Below are positions 10,803 through 19,845 of a stretch of 64,000 bases of DNA, piece after piece (the stretch's first letter is position 1; every line of letters starts with the position of its first letter). The translations under genes were made by a program, and so were the position numbers. Under the pieces are notes generated by a model. It was not told the origin of the DNA, ran no database searches, and was given only the letters and a program-made list of their open reading frames with translations. The DNA comes from Nocardia jiangxiensis NBRC 101359 (GTDB taxonomy: Bacteria > Actinomycetota > Actinomycetes > Mycobacteriales > Mycobacteriaceae), in assembly GCF_000308615.1 (NCBI RefSeq), contig NZ_BAGB01000040.1, positions 295,259-359,258 on the forward strand, in the 5' to 3' direction.

Positions 10803-11503
10803 CCCTGGCACCTCCGCGAATCGAGCCCCGTGTGACAGGTACCGACGTGGCGATGATCGACCGGGCGCGCCTGGACCGACTGGTCGAGGTGTTGCGCGAT
10901 GCGGGATTTCGGGTGATCGGCCCCCGGTTGCGGGGCAGCGCCATCGTCCTGGACGAACTCGACTCGGGTGCACAACTGCCCGGCGGCTGGGGCGTCGAGG
11001 CCGGTCCGGGCCGATATCGGGTGCAGCGGCGTGCCGATGACGCGGTGTTCGCACACTGCGCGGGCCCCGGTTTCTGGAAGGAGTTCATGCACCCGCCACA
11101 CCGCAAACTCACCGACATCGGGGCCGACCTGACCGTCGAAACCCTTTCGCGGACATCGGCACCGCTGGCCTTCCTCGGGGTGCGCGGCTGTGACCTGGCT
11201 GCCCTGGGCATCCTGGAACATGTCCTCGGCGATGCCGCCTACCCGCAGGTGTCGGCACCGGATCGTCGCCCGTTCGTGGTCGCGGTCGAGTGCGCGCACG
11301 GCGGCAGCGTCCGGCAATCGGGCGGGAGCCGATACCGGCTGTGGCTGAGTCACAAACTGAGCACCTGGTACGACCAGTTCGGCAGCTCCGGATGCGTCGG
11401 CTGCGGCCGCTGTATCGCTTGGTGCCCGGCCGGAATCGACCTGACCGCCGAGGTCGCCAGGCTCGCCGAACTCGACGCGGAGGCGGCCGATGACCACCGT
11501 TGA
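10799..11503 (+). pseudogene. hyhB: Hydrogenase iron-sulfur (beta) subunit, internally deleted
   Basis: The 234-residue frame from GTG 10799 matches the iron-sulfur beta subunit of group 3b (sulfhydrogenase-type) [NiFe]-hydrogenases at both ends. The N-terminal half reads RARLDRLVEVLRDAGFRVIGP, then GPGFWKEFMHPPHRKL and GVRGCDLAALGI. The C-terminal part carries one 4Fe-4S motif (CVGCGRCIAWCP). In intact relatives about 110 residues, including another cluster motif, lie between the VVAV strand and the HGGSVR segment. Here they are joined directly (VVAVECAHGGSVR, near 11295). This in-frame loss would remove a cluster needed for electron transfer. The frame is open, so a shortened protein could be made, but the rest of the operon is broken. 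Confidence 0.7.
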
Positions 11504-11969
11504 GGAGTTGTCGGAGTTCCCCCGTCTCGCAGGTCTGCCCGGCAGCGCGCTGTCGGTGCTGGCGGCCGCCGGACAGGACATCGTCCTCGCGCCAGGGTTG
11601 GCGTTGATCACCGAAGGCCAGGTCGCCGATCGCTGCTGGCTGATCCACAGCGGCCGGATCCTGTTGACCGCCTACGTGGTCGGCCGGGGCGATGTGCGAG
11701 TGCAGACGCTCGGCCGTGGCGAGCTGCTGGGCTGGTCGTGGCGGGTGCCGCCGTACCGGTGGCGGTTCAGCGCCAGAGTCGTGCAGCCGACAGCCGCGAC
11801 CGAGTTCAGCGCTGCGGCACTGAACCAACTCACCGCCGTGGACCCGGAATTCGACCGGGCGCTGAGCGCGATGCTGTTCGAGGCACTGCTCGAACGACTG
11901 CAGGCCACCCGCGCCCGGCTGCTGGACCTCTACCGCAATCCGGTCGATGCGGGCTCGGGCGCATCGTGA
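11490..11969 (+). CDS. Cyclic nucleotide-binding domain protein of the hydrogenase operon
   Basis: This 159-residue protein has a cyclic-nucleotide-binding-type beta-barrel. It starts LSEFPRLAGLPGSALSVLAAAG, then LITEGQVADRCWLIHSGRILLTAY, then GDVRVQTLGRGELLGWSWRVPPYRWRF, and ends with a long helix (ALLERLQATRARLLDLYR). There is no DNA-binding helix-turn-helix at the C-terminus, so it is not a complete CRP regulator. Small proteins like this are encoded within actinobacterial group 3b hydrogenase operons; their function is unknown. It overlaps the beta-subunit gene by 14 bases and is the only gene of the hydrogenase block that looks intact. Confidence 0.75.
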   Translation: MTTVEELSEFPRLAGLPGSALSVLAAAGQDIVLAPGLALITEGQVADRCWLIHSGRILLTAYVVGRGDVRVQTLGRGELLGWSWRVPPYRWRFSARVVQPTAATEFSAAALNQLTAVDPEFDRALSAMLFEALLERLQATRARLLDLYRNPVDAGSGAS

Positions 11970-12028
11970 CACTCGGGTCGCACACCGGCTCGACCACCGC
12001 ACCGCGACATCCCCTCGACGGCGACACC

Positions 12029-12839
12029 ATGCTGCCGTAGCGGGTCCTGGCCCGCTATCCGCAGAATCCGGACGCCGTGACACTGCTGCTGGAGCCGGAA
12101 CACCGTGCGGCGCAGCGCTTCCGGGCCGGTCAGTTCATGATGCCGTATCGCTGGGGAATCGGTGAGATCGCCGTCTCCGTCAGCGGCGATCCCACCACCA
12201 CCGGCGACCTGCTCGAACACACCGTTCGCGCGGTCGGGGCGGTCAGCCGAGCACTGCACGACTCCCCCGTCGGCGCCATGATCGGTGTCCGCGGACCGTT
12301 CGGCCGAGGCTGGCAACCGGATTCGGCGGCCGGGCACGATCTGGTCATCGTCGGCGGCGGTGTCGGGCTCGCGCCGCTGCGTCCGCTCGTGCTGGCCGTG
12401 CTCGCCGCTCGCACCGACTACCGGCGCGTCATCCTGATCACCGGCGCCGGCACACCGGCAGATCTGCTGTTCCGCGACAATCAGGCCGACTGGTCCGCAA
12501 GCGGCGCGATCGAGCTGTATCAGACCGTCGATCAGCCGACGCCGGGATGGACCGGGCCGGTCGGATTCGTCCCCGAACCCCTGGCCCGGCTGCGCTTGGA
12601 CCCGCGGCACACCACCGCCTTCCCGTGCGGGCCGGAGCCGATGCTGCGCTTCTGTGCGCAAACGTTGCAGCGCAACGGAATTGCGGCCGGGCGATATCCG
12701 AGTGTCCTTGGAGCGCAACATGCAGTGCGGCATCGCTCGATGCGGCCACTGCCAACTGGGCCCGCTGCTGCTGTGCCGTGACCGACCGGTCGTGGACTAC
12801 GCCGTCGCCGGACCGCTGCTCGCCGTACGGGAGCTGTGA
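12029..12839 (+). pseudogene. hyhG: Hydrogenase diaphorase (gamma) subunit, nonsense and frameshift
   Basis: The gene codes for an FAD- and NAD(P)-binding reductase subunit of the type that links group 3b hydrogenases to NADP. Landmarks are FRAGQFMMPYRWGIGEIAVSVSG (flavin site), HDLVIVGGGVGLAPLRPLV (nucleotide site) and [15 protein letters not shown] follows codon 3 (12038-12040), just before RVLARYPQNPDAVTLLLEP. A frame change lies between about 12682 and 12693. After it the last part continues in another frame as [20 protein letters not shown], which binds a 2Fe-2S cluster, and ends at 12839 overlapping the small-subunit ATG. Restart at GTG 12077 could make a fragment, but the cluster end would be lost. 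Confidence 0.8.
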
Positions 12840-13607
12840 TGACCACCCCGACCCTCGCGGTGTGGAAGTTCACCTCCTGTGACGGCTGCCAGCTCACCCT
12901 GCTGGACTGCGAGGACGAACTGCTGACCCTGTCGCGTCGAATCCACATCGCGCACTTCCTGGAGGCATCGAACGCACCCGAACCGGGCCCCTGCGACATC
13001 TCCCTGGTCGAAGGTTCGATCACGACACCGGACGAGCTGGGCAGGATCATCGAAATCCGGGAACAGTCACGGATACTCGTCGCGATCGGCGCGTGTGCCA
13101 CGCACGGCGGCATCCAGGCATTGCGCAACTTCGCGGACGTCACCGAATTCACCTCGCTGGTCTATGCCGACCCGCAGTACATCTCCACGCTCGCGACCGC
13201 GACACCGATCTCGGCACACGTCCAGGTGGATTACGAACTGCGCGGCTGCCCATCGACCGCCACCAGCTCGTGCGCGTCCTGGACGCCTTCCTGGCCGGTC
13301 GCGCACCCGATATCCCCGACTCCAGTGGACCGAATGCAAACGCCCCGGTACGCCCTGTGTGACCGTCGCCGAGGGCATCCCGTGTCTGGGCCCGGTCACC
13401 CACGCCGGCTGCGGCGCGCTGCGCCCAGCATACCACCGCGGCTGCTACGGCTGCTTCGGACCGATGACCAGACCGAATATCGCTGCGCTGCTTCTCATTC
13501 TGGAAGTCAACGGCATGCTGCCGCCCGACATCGACCGGGTGTTCCGCACTGTCGCGGCGGCTGCGCCCGAATTCGCCCAGCGAAGTTCCGATGACGCACC
13601 GCGGTAG
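12839..13607 (+). pseudogene. hyhS: [NiFe]-hydrogenase small subunit, two frameshifts
   Basis: The start ([29 protein letters not shown]) has the CxxC proximal-cluster motif of hydrogenase small subunits, and [15 protein letters not shown] follows as in group 3 enzymes. The frame breaks near 13250, where one base appears lost in CGGCTGCCCATCGACCG. It resumes in a second frame ([21 protein letters not shown]) and breaks again near 13322. The last part is in a third frame: [19 protein letters not shown] and then [22 protein letters not shown], with the distal cluster cysteines. All coding parts remain recognisable, so the damage is recent. Three reading frames in one gene rule out a functional product. 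Confidence 0.85.
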
Positions 13608-14401
13608 GCAATTACAGGTCGGCTCGCTGGCCCGGGTCGAAGGTGAAGGCGCACTGCGCATCACCGTCCAGGACGGCACAGTCGAATGTGCGGAACTGAA
13701 TATCTACGAGCCGCCCCGCTTCTTCGAGGCGTTCCTGCGTGGCCGCGGCTACACCTAGCCGCCCGACATCACTTCGCGCATCTGCGGCATCTGCCCGGAC
13801 ACCAGCTCGGGAATTCGCTTCCCGCCGGAGGAATTCTCCGCCCACGTGAGCGAACATCAGGCGCCGCACTCCACCGCGCTACAGGCCACCCTCGACGGGA
13901 GCCGGTATCTGACCGGCCCGCTGGCCCGGTACACCCTGAACTCGGACCGGCTCTCGCCCTCGGCACGCCAGCTCGCCGCGCAGATCGGGCAGGGCACAAT
14001 CTGCCGCAATCCGTTTCGCAGCATCCTGGTGCGCGCGGTCGAGGTCGTCTACGCCTGCGACGAGGCGATCCGCATCATCACCGGCTTCGAAACCCCTTCC
14101 CGCGCTTCGGTTCCGATCACTCCCCGGGCGGGAACCGGGCACGGGGTGAGCGAAGCGCCGCGCGGGCTGCTCTACCACCGGCGACATCGACGCTGCGGGG
14201 TCGATTCGCGCGGCCACCATCGTTCCACCGACCGCCCAGAACCAGGCCGTCATCGAGGACGATCTGCGCCGGGTCGTCGCCGAGCACCTCGACCTCGACG
14301 ACGTCACGCTCGCCGGCCTGTGTGAACGCACCATCCGGAACTACGACCCCTGCATCTCCTGCTCGGCACATTTCCTCGATCTCGAGATGCGGCGGCAATG
14401 A
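13591..14401 (+). pseudogene. hyhL: [NiFe]-hydrogenase large subunit, nonsense, deletion and frameshift
   Basis: The N-terminal part (LQVGSLARVEGEGALRI and then NIYEPPRFFEAFLRG) is typical of group 3b large subunits. A TAG at 13756-13758 replaces the usual Glu of YTEPPD. The next residues keep the nickel-binding RICGICP motif but jump straight to FPPEEFSAHVSEHQAPHS, so roughly 200 residues are missing. A further frame change occurs near 14179 within GLLYH. The C-terminal nickel motif DPCISCSAHF is still present in the last frame. Both halves of the active-site ligand set are visible, yet the gene cannot encode a working catalytic subunit. It overlaps the protease gene by four bases. Confidence 0.87.
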
Positions 14402-14869
14402 CCCTGCGGCGCGCGGTCGTCGCGGGGATCGGAAACGAATACCGCCACGACGACGGAATCGGTCCGCGGGTCGCCGAGGCTCTGGCAGGTCCGGCCCTCC
14501 CCGATGTGCCGGTGGCGGTCTGCGACGGCGAGCCCACCGACCTCATGGATATCTGGAGCGGCGTCGACCTCGCCGTGGTCGTCGACGCGGCGCTGTGCCG
14601 CCCGAGCCACCCCGGCCGGATCCACCGAACCACCGTGGAGTCCCTCTCGAGCGTCGCAGCAACCAGCTCCCATGCACTCGGCCTGCGGGAGGCGATCACA
14701 CTGGCCCGGCTCCTGGGCAGACTTCCCGGCGAACTGGTCGTCATCGTCGTGGAGGCGGCGCGAATAGATCCTCGGTGTCGGCCTCTCGCCGTCCGTGGCA
14801 TCGGCCGTGCCGGTGGTCGTCGACACCGTGCTGGACGTACTGCGCCTGGACCGCGCCGACCGGCACTGA
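14398..14869 (+). pseudogene. Hydrogenase maturation protease, frameshifted near the end
   Basis: The reading from ATG 14398 (RRAVVAGIGNEYRHDDGIGPRVAEAL) is the classic start of HycI/HoxW-type peptidases that cut the C-terminus of the large subunit after nickel insertion. The conserved GNEYRHDDG loop and an Asp in VVVDAALC correspond to the nickel-sensing acidic residues. Near 14766 the frame changes: the expected ILGVGLSPSVASAVPVVVDT and LDVLRLDRADRH continue in another frame, ending at 14869. The total of about 157 residues fits the family. It overlaps the large-subunit stop (ATGA) and closes the hydrogenase block. With its substrate gone, loss is expected. Confidence 0.8.
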
Positions 14870-15005
14870 TGTCACAGCTGACAGTCCTCGAGCGGTGCGC
14901 ACGCCGGAGGTTGGAACGCGTCGCCGGGCTCTTGTCGTGGCGGGTCCCGAGTTACTCGTGCCCACTGTGCGTGTCGCGTTGACCGACGCGCGTCCGGTTC
15001 CGAGG

Positions 15006-17309
15006 ATGAGCGGCGTGACCTCGATCGGGATCGCCGTACGAGCACGGGGTGGTCGGCCGTGGACGGTATTGGTCGTGCTGGCCGGTGTAGTGCTCTCGAT
15101 GACGCTCGTGCCAGGCACGGCGAGCGCGGATCATGGTGCGATGACGGAGTGGTCGGCCGTCTCGGATTCGTTCGCGCCGAACGACTTTCGAGCCGCCCCG
15201 TATCTGGGGAACGGGAGGATCGGCACGATGCTGCCGCCCAGCGGGGGCGGATATCACGACTACGGCGACACCGCGCGCACGTCGTTTCCGTTGCAGCAGC
15301 CTCGATATACCGGCACCTATCTGGCCGGCTTCTATGCGCAAGCGGCTCCCTCGCCGCAGTACACCCAGGTAATCGCGGCGTTACCGGCCTGGTCGGGGCT
15401 CACCGTCGGGGTCGCGGGCCACCGATATCGACCCGAGGTGGATCCGGCGGAGGTGCACGATTACCGGCAGACGTTGGATTACCGGACCGCAACGGCGACA
15501 ACGCAAGTCGACTGGATCCCGGATTCCCGGCATCGGGTGCGACTGCGTTACGACACGTTCGTGTCCCGGGCGAGACCCGATCTTGCGGTGCAGCGGCTGA
15601 CTCTCACACCGGACTTCTCCGGAGATCTCGATGTCACCGACCTGATCGACACCGCGGCCGCGCGGCGGGTGTCCACGGTGGCCGCCTTCGCCGATCCGGA
15701 CCGCAAGCGGAGCGTCGCCGGGGTGCGCGCGGACGGTTCGGCGGACACCGCATTCGTGGTCTCGGCCATCGACGCGCCCCGCAACACCGCCGCAGCCGCG
15801 CTGCCCGCCACCAGCGGGATCCGCTACACCACGCCGGTGACCGAGGGAGGCAGTTACACCTTCACCAAGTACGTAGGGATCTCCTCGACCGACTACGGTT
15901 CCGATCCGCAGGCCGCCGCCACCACCGCAGCCGAGTCCGGGCGTGCGCAGGGCTACGACACCGAGCACGGCGCACACGCCGCCGCATGGAATAAGTTGTG
16001 GCAGAAAGGGTTCGATATACCCGGTCGCGAAGACTACACGCGATGGATCCACGCGGCCCTGTATACGCTGCTCTCCAGCGTCCGGGCGGGCGAGCGATGG
16101 GCGGTGCAGCCCGCAGGACTGTCGTCCGACGACTACGCCGGTATGACGTTCTGGGACGCCGACACCTGGATCTTCCCGACGCTGCTGGCGCTGTACCCGG
16201 ACCTCGCGCGCACGATAGTCGACTTCCGTAGCAAGGCCCTCCCGACCGCGCTGGCCAACGCTCGCGGCTACGGGCTCCCGGGTGCGTTGTATCCGTGGAA
16301 CGACGGCCCCGCCCAGCGGTGCGCCTCACCAACGGTGTGCGGGCTCACCGAGGAACACCTGCACAACGAAATCGCCCTGGCCCAGTGGCAGTACTACATC
16401 GCGACCGGCGATCGGCAATGGCTGCGCACCAGCGGTGCGCCGGTGATCACCGCGATCGCCGAATATCTCACCGCCCGGGTGGGCCCGAAACTGCCCGACG
16501 GCAAATATCATTACGTGCCCTCGGCCGGCGCCGACGAGTACGTCGCACTCTCGGTCGACAACGCCCTCACCAACGGCGGCGTGATGAACACGATGCGCAT
16601 CGCCGCCCGCGCGGCCGAGTTGGCGGGACTGCCGGTCGACCCGCGCTGGGCCGACATCGCCGCCACCATGGCCATGCCGCCCGACATCGCCCCCGGCGTA
16701 CCCGCCGAATACCTCGGGTACGCGGGAGCGCCGATCAAGCAGGTGGACACCGTGCTGCTCAGCTACCCGTTCGCCTACGCCGCACCCGGATACTCCCCCG
16801 TCGACACCCTGCACTTCTACTTCGACCGGACCGATCCAGGTGGCCCGAACATGAGCAGTCCCGTCGGCGCGATCCTCAGCGCCGAATACGACCCGCGCCG
16901 CACCCAGTACTACTTGGACCGGTCGGTGCAGCCGTACGTGCGCGGTCCCTACAACTTCCAGTCCGAGGCGCGCGGCGACCGTTCCGGCGCCAACGCGCTC
17001 GGTCAATCGGCCTGGATCTTCGTCACCGGCGCGGCAGGTTTCCTACAGGGCTTGCTCTACGCCCTGACCGGTCTGCGCTGGAGCGAACCTGGTCCGCGAC
17101 TGAACCCCATGCTGCCCAACGGATTTCCACACGGCATCACCATCCGCGGGCTCTCGGTGGGAGCGAGCGTCGTCGACGTCCGCATCACCCCGACCACCAC
17201 GACGATCACCCTCACCGCCGGCGGCCCGATCACCTTCGACACCCCCGCGGGCTCACGAACCGTCACCGCGACACGACCGCTGCGGATACCTACTCGATCA
17301 GCCCGCTGA
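15006..17309 (+). CDS. Secreted glycoside hydrolase family 65-type protein
   Basis: The open frame extends far upstream, but ATG 15006 starts at a signal peptide (hydrophobic WTVLVVLAGVVLSMTLV, cleavage near TASA-DHG), giving 767 residues. The catalytic (alpha/alpha)6 region is GH65-like. It shows GMTFWDADTWIFP (the FWD-type substrate motif), LTEEHLHNEIALAQWQYY, and GADEYVALSVDNALTN, which aligns with the DEY..DN..TN block that supplies the catalytic Glu. GH65 enzymes act on alpha-glucosides such as trehalose and kojibiose, or on glucosylgalactosyl-hydroxylysine; the specificity here is unclear. It is monocistronic and its stop overlaps that of the convergent reductase gene by 12 bases. Confidence 0.85.
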   Translation: MSGVTSIGIAVRARGGRPWTVLVVLAGVVLSMTLVPGTASADHGAMTEWSAVSDSFAPNDFRAAPYLGNGRIGTMLPPSGGGYHDYGDTARTSFPLQQPRYTGTYLAGFYAQAAPSPQYTQVIAALPAWSGLTVGVAGHRYRPEVDPAEVHDYRQTLDYRTATATTQVDWIPDSRHRVRLRYDTFVSRARPDLAVQRLTLTPDFSGDLDVTDLIDTAAARRVSTVAAFADPDRKRSVAGVRADGSADTAFVVSAIDAPRNTAAAALPATSGIRYTTPVTEGGSYTFTKYVGISSTDYGSDPQAAATTAAESGRAQGYDTEHGAHAAAWNKLWQKGFDIPGREDYTRWIHAALYTLLSSVRAGERWAVQPAGLSSDDYAGMTFWDADTWIFPTLLALYPDLARTIVDFRSKALPTALANARGYGLPGALYPWNDGPAQRCASPTVCGLTEEHLHNEIALAQWQYYIATGDRQWLRTSGAPVITAIAEYLTARVGPKLPDGKYHYVPSAGADEYVALSVDNALTNGGVMNTMRIAARAAELAGLPVDPRWADIAATMAMPPDIAPGVPAEYLGYAGAPIKQVDTVLLSYPFAYAAPGYSPVDTLHFYFDRTDPGGPNMSSPVGAILSAEYDPRRTQYYLDRSVQPYVRGPYNFQSEARGDRSGANALGQSAWIFVTGAAGFLQGLLYALTGLRWSEPGPRLNPMLPNGFPHGITIRGLSVGASVVDVRITPTTTTITLTAGGPITFDTPAGSRTVTATRPLRIPTRSAR

Positions 17310-17927
17310 CCGTTCGGCCAACGCGCCGCGCGACGCCGAATCACGGTGCGGGACCATGTCATCACCGAATTCTTCGATCGACGACTCGGACCGCAGCGAC
17401 CGTACGGGCTGGTCGTCGCAGGCGTGCAGCCAGACGAACTCGTGCATTCCGGCCAGCCACAGCAGCACCCGATCTCGCGTCGGCCACACGTACGTCGCGT
17501 CGGCCCCGGATACGACTTCCGGCCGCTCCAACCGGAACGTGCGGCCTTTCCAGGCGAGTTCGCCCGACCCCGCGGCCATCAGGTTTCGGTACCAGTCGGT
17601 ATTCGTGCCGTACCCCAAGGGCAGCAAGAAGCCGTCATGATAGGCATGCGCGCCCAGCGGCGTGTGGTAAACCCTTCCGCTGCAACGCCCCACGTGGGTC
17701 AGCAGTCCCGAGGACGATCGCTCGGTGCCGGACGTCGAACGGGTCGTGTCGTTGTATTTGTCCACCAGCTGCCGGAACAGACCGCGACCCAGCAACATAT
17801 CCCGGTGCCGCCGCACGAACCTCGGCAACACCACCAGCCAGGCCAGCACCACACCGGCTACACCCGACGCCACGACGAGAACCAAACCGGCGAGCCGTTG
17901 TCCGCCCGATCCGCTGTCACCTTTCAT
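17298..17927 (-). CDS. Membrane-anchored Ddn-type nitroreductase/quinone reductase
   Basis: This 209-residue protein starts at ATG 17927, preceded by GGAGG at the ideal distance. An N-terminal helix (RLAGLVLVVASGVAGVVLAWLVV) anchors it. The rest is a split-barrel of the deazaflavin (F420)-dependent family related to Ddn: LLTHVGRCSGRVYHTPLGAH, then GFLLPLGYGTNTDWYRNLMAAG and WKGRTFRLERPEVV. These mycobacterial-type proteins use F420 to reduce quinones or other electrophiles at the membrane. Residues around YGTNTDWYRN are the most family-specific. F420 dependence is expected, not shown. It is convergent with the GH65 gene and 105 bases downstream of an alpha/beta hydrolase gene on the same strand. 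Confidence 0.83.
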   Translation of the reverse strand: MKGDSGSGGQRLAGLVLVVASGVAGVVLAWLVVLPRFVRRHRDMLLGRGLFRQLVDKYNDTTRSTSGTERSSSGLLTHVGRCSGRVYHTPLGAHAYHDGFLLPLGYGTNTDWYRNLMAAGSGELAWKGRTFRLERPEVVSGADATYVWPTRDRVLLWLAGMHEFVWLHACDDQPVRSLRSESSIEEFGDDMVPHRDSASRGALAERSAG

Positions 17928-18032
17928 GAACGCCTCCTTCCCCACCAGCTCACACCGGGCATCCAGCAACACACCAGAGACGAAGGTCATCGCCGCCGAG
18001 GCGACCGACACCGCCGGGCACGATCAGGACAT

Positions 18033-18938
18033 CTACATCATTGATCTCCATGACTGCTCGGCGGCAGGCGGCGCGGTGCCATCGTGGCCGGCAGACGGTT
18101 CGCAGATGACGTTGGTGATGACTTCGCCGAAGGCGTGCGGATCGGACATGAGCCAGATGTGCCCGCCGGGCACGGTGATGGTCTGCGGGTCACCGAGGGC
18201 GGTCTGCAACGACAACATGGTGGATTCGGGGATGACTGTGTCCCGCTTGCTCCACACCACGAAGATGGGCAGTCGACGTTCGGCGAGCGCAGCGAGTTCG
18301 GGGGCCAGGTCGGCGCTTCGGGCGAGGTGGGCGACTTCCCAGACCGCGGTCGGGTTGCGCAACACGTTCGGCACCGCATCGCGCAAGATCACCGGCATGA
18401 CCCGGGTCAGTTGACGGCCGAGGAGCAGATCGGCCTGTAGGTGCAGGCCCCAGTCCCACAGCGGCCGTTCGCGCAACGCGCGCGGCACTCCCCGGCCGTC
18501 GGTCCATGCGGAGCCGCCGATGGAGTTCACGAGCACGAGCCGCCCGGCGAGGTCGGGTAGATCGTGGGCGGTCTCGATCGCGACGCCGCCGCCGAAGGAG
18601 TGCCCGACCAGTGTCACCGGTCGGGGCAGCTCGATCGCGTCGGCGAAGTGGCCGACCCACCGGGCATATCCGGCGAGGGTTCGCTGCTCGACCGGAAGGC
18701 TCGCGGTGCCGCCGAACCCGGGCAGCGCCGGAGCGTATACCCGCACTCCCATGCGGACGAGCTGTTCGAGCGGGCGGGCATATGCGCGTCCACCGACGCC
18801 CCAGCCGTGCAGGAACAGAACGTGCTGGCCGAGCCCGCCAACGGCGTATCGGGTGATACGGCCATCGACCGGGATCGATCGCCAACGTAGTCGAGGAAAG
18901 CGAAGCTGTGCCGGCCGTTTGTCGTTCATGCCCACCAC
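18033..18938 (-). CDS. Alpha/beta hydrolase
   Basis: This 301-residue alpha/beta hydrolase has the oxyanion region VLFLHGWGVGGRAYARPL, the nucleophile elbow GHSFGG with its Ser, the acid in VWSKRDTVIPES and the catalytic His in PGGHIWLMSDP. There is no signal peptide. The start is GTG 18938 or, less likely, ATG 18929; neither has a strong ribosome site. The overall form resembles haloalkane dehalogenase-like and lipase-like hydrolases of actinobacteria that act on small esters or lipids. The substrate is unknown. It may be co-transcribed with the downstream F420-type reductase gene 105 bases away. Confidence 0.85.
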   Translation of the reverse strand: MVGMNDKRPAQLRFPRLRWRSIPVDGRITRYAVGGLGQHVLFLHGWGVGGRAYARPLEQLVRMGVRVYAPALPGFGGTASLPVEQRTLAGYARWVGHFADAIELPRPVTLVGHSFGGGVAIETAHDLPDLAGRLVLVNSIGGSAWTDGRGVPRALRERPLWDWGLHLQADLLLGRQLTRVMPVILRDAVPNVLRNPTAVWEVAHLARSADLAPELAALAERRLPIFVVWSKRDTVIPESTMLSLQTALGDPQTITVPGGHIWLMSDPHAFGEVITNVICEPSAGHDGTAPPAAEQSWRSMM

Positions 18939-19046
18939 CGCATAGCGCCAGAATGCTCGGTGGCTTCCTCCGGCCGCAAGGGCGCAACGTCCGGTGTGTC
19001 CGAGTAGGCGGGCTCTCGATCTCGGGACTTTCGGCGTCCTCGAGTC

Positions 19047-19466
19047 CTACTGCCCCGCGTACACACTCTCCACGAACTCGGCGATCTCGTGGTCGCTCAG
19101 GTGCCTACCGATATCGGCCTCGCTGATCATGCCGACCAGCCTCTTGTCTTCGATCACCGGGAGCCGCTTGATCTGGCGGACCTCGAGTTCACGCAGAACG
19201 TCGTCGACACCGGCATCGGCCTCCACCCACCGCGGAGTTCCCTCACACAGCTCGGAACAGGTCGTCCGTGCCGGATCACGACCGAGGGCAATGGCTTTCA
19301 CCACGATGTCGCGGTCTGTGATGATCCCGCACAGCCGATCGTTCTCGTCGCTGATCGGTAGTGCGCCGATATCGAGTTCTCGCATCAACCGGGCGGCGTG
19401 CTCGAGTGTGTCCTGACGAGAAACCCACTGGGCGCCCGGGTGCATGATGTCCTTCGCTGTGGCCAT
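19047..19466 (-). CDS. Two-CBS-domain protein (hypoxic response protein-like)
   Basis: This 139-residue protein consists of two CBS domains: residues about 8-65 (AKDIMHPGAQWVSRQDTLEHAA, then DIGALPISDENDRLCGIITDRDIV) and about 75-130 (DVLRELEVRQIKRLPVIEDKRLVGMISEADI). Such pairs bind adenosyl ligands. In size and sequence it resembles mycobacterial hypoxic response protein 1 (Hrp1), a DosR-regulated protein. GAGCAGGAGGCACATC gives a good ribosome site before ATG 19466. An imperfect DosR-like box lies 60-80 bases upstream. It is monocistronic. Confidence 0.88.
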   Translation of the reverse strand: MATAKDIMHPGAQWVSRQDTLEHAARLMRELDIGALPISDENDRLCGIITDRDIVVKAIALGRDPARTTCSELCEGTPRWVEADAGVDDVLRELEVRQIKRLPVIEDKRLVGMISEADIGRHLSDHEIAEFVESVYAGQ

Positions 19467-19845
19467 GATGTGCCTCCTGCTCGAACGATGTGTACTCCAC
19501 GATCACTCACTGCCTTCACCTGCATAAAGAGGACTAGGTCCCGAACCTCCTCAGGTTGTGCATGGCTCCCGACCGTGCGCTTCGACCGCCTCGTCTCCGT
19601 CCTTGCTTTTCGGGTTGTCGTAGGCTTGTCGGCTATTAATTCGTAGATGCGCATATGTAGATACTGCTGTGTGTAGGACTGACATCACGCCCCTGGACAT
19701 CAAGGCGCTCAGCGATCACCAGGAAGGTGCGTCCGAGTCCGCATGAGATGCGCTCGACCGCCTTCGCGGTGAACGCTCAGCCAGACTCGCAGACTCGCGG
19801 CTTGCCTTATTTTGCTGTCGGTGGGGATGGGTACCGTCTCGTGCT
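19467..19845. other. 379-bp intergenic region between CBS gene and ligase gene
   Basis: No credible gene is seen here on either strand. It is the divergent promoter region for the CBS gene (minus) and the DNA ligase gene (plus), and is more AT-rich than its surroundings between 19620 and 19680. It contains the DosR-like element at 19526-19545 and a small inverted repeat (AACCT, 4 bases, AGGTT) at 19544-19557. Confidence 0.6.
19526..19545 (-). promoter_or_regulatory. Imperfect DosR-like box before the CBS gene
   Basis: Read on the minus strand the site is TTCGGGACCTAGTCCTCTTT. Its left half, TTCGGGAC, matches the DosR consensus in all eight positions. The right half, GTCC, is one base too close (3-base instead of 4-base spacer). 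It lies upstream of an Hrp1-like gene, a known DosR target type, so the position is suggestive. Confidence 0.35.

Noticed and set aside
13686..15005. Open frame joined to the GH65 gene, giving a 1207-residue protein
   Set aside because: The upstream part runs out of frame through the hydrogenase remnant and is Arg-rich; the signal peptide at 15006 marks the true start.
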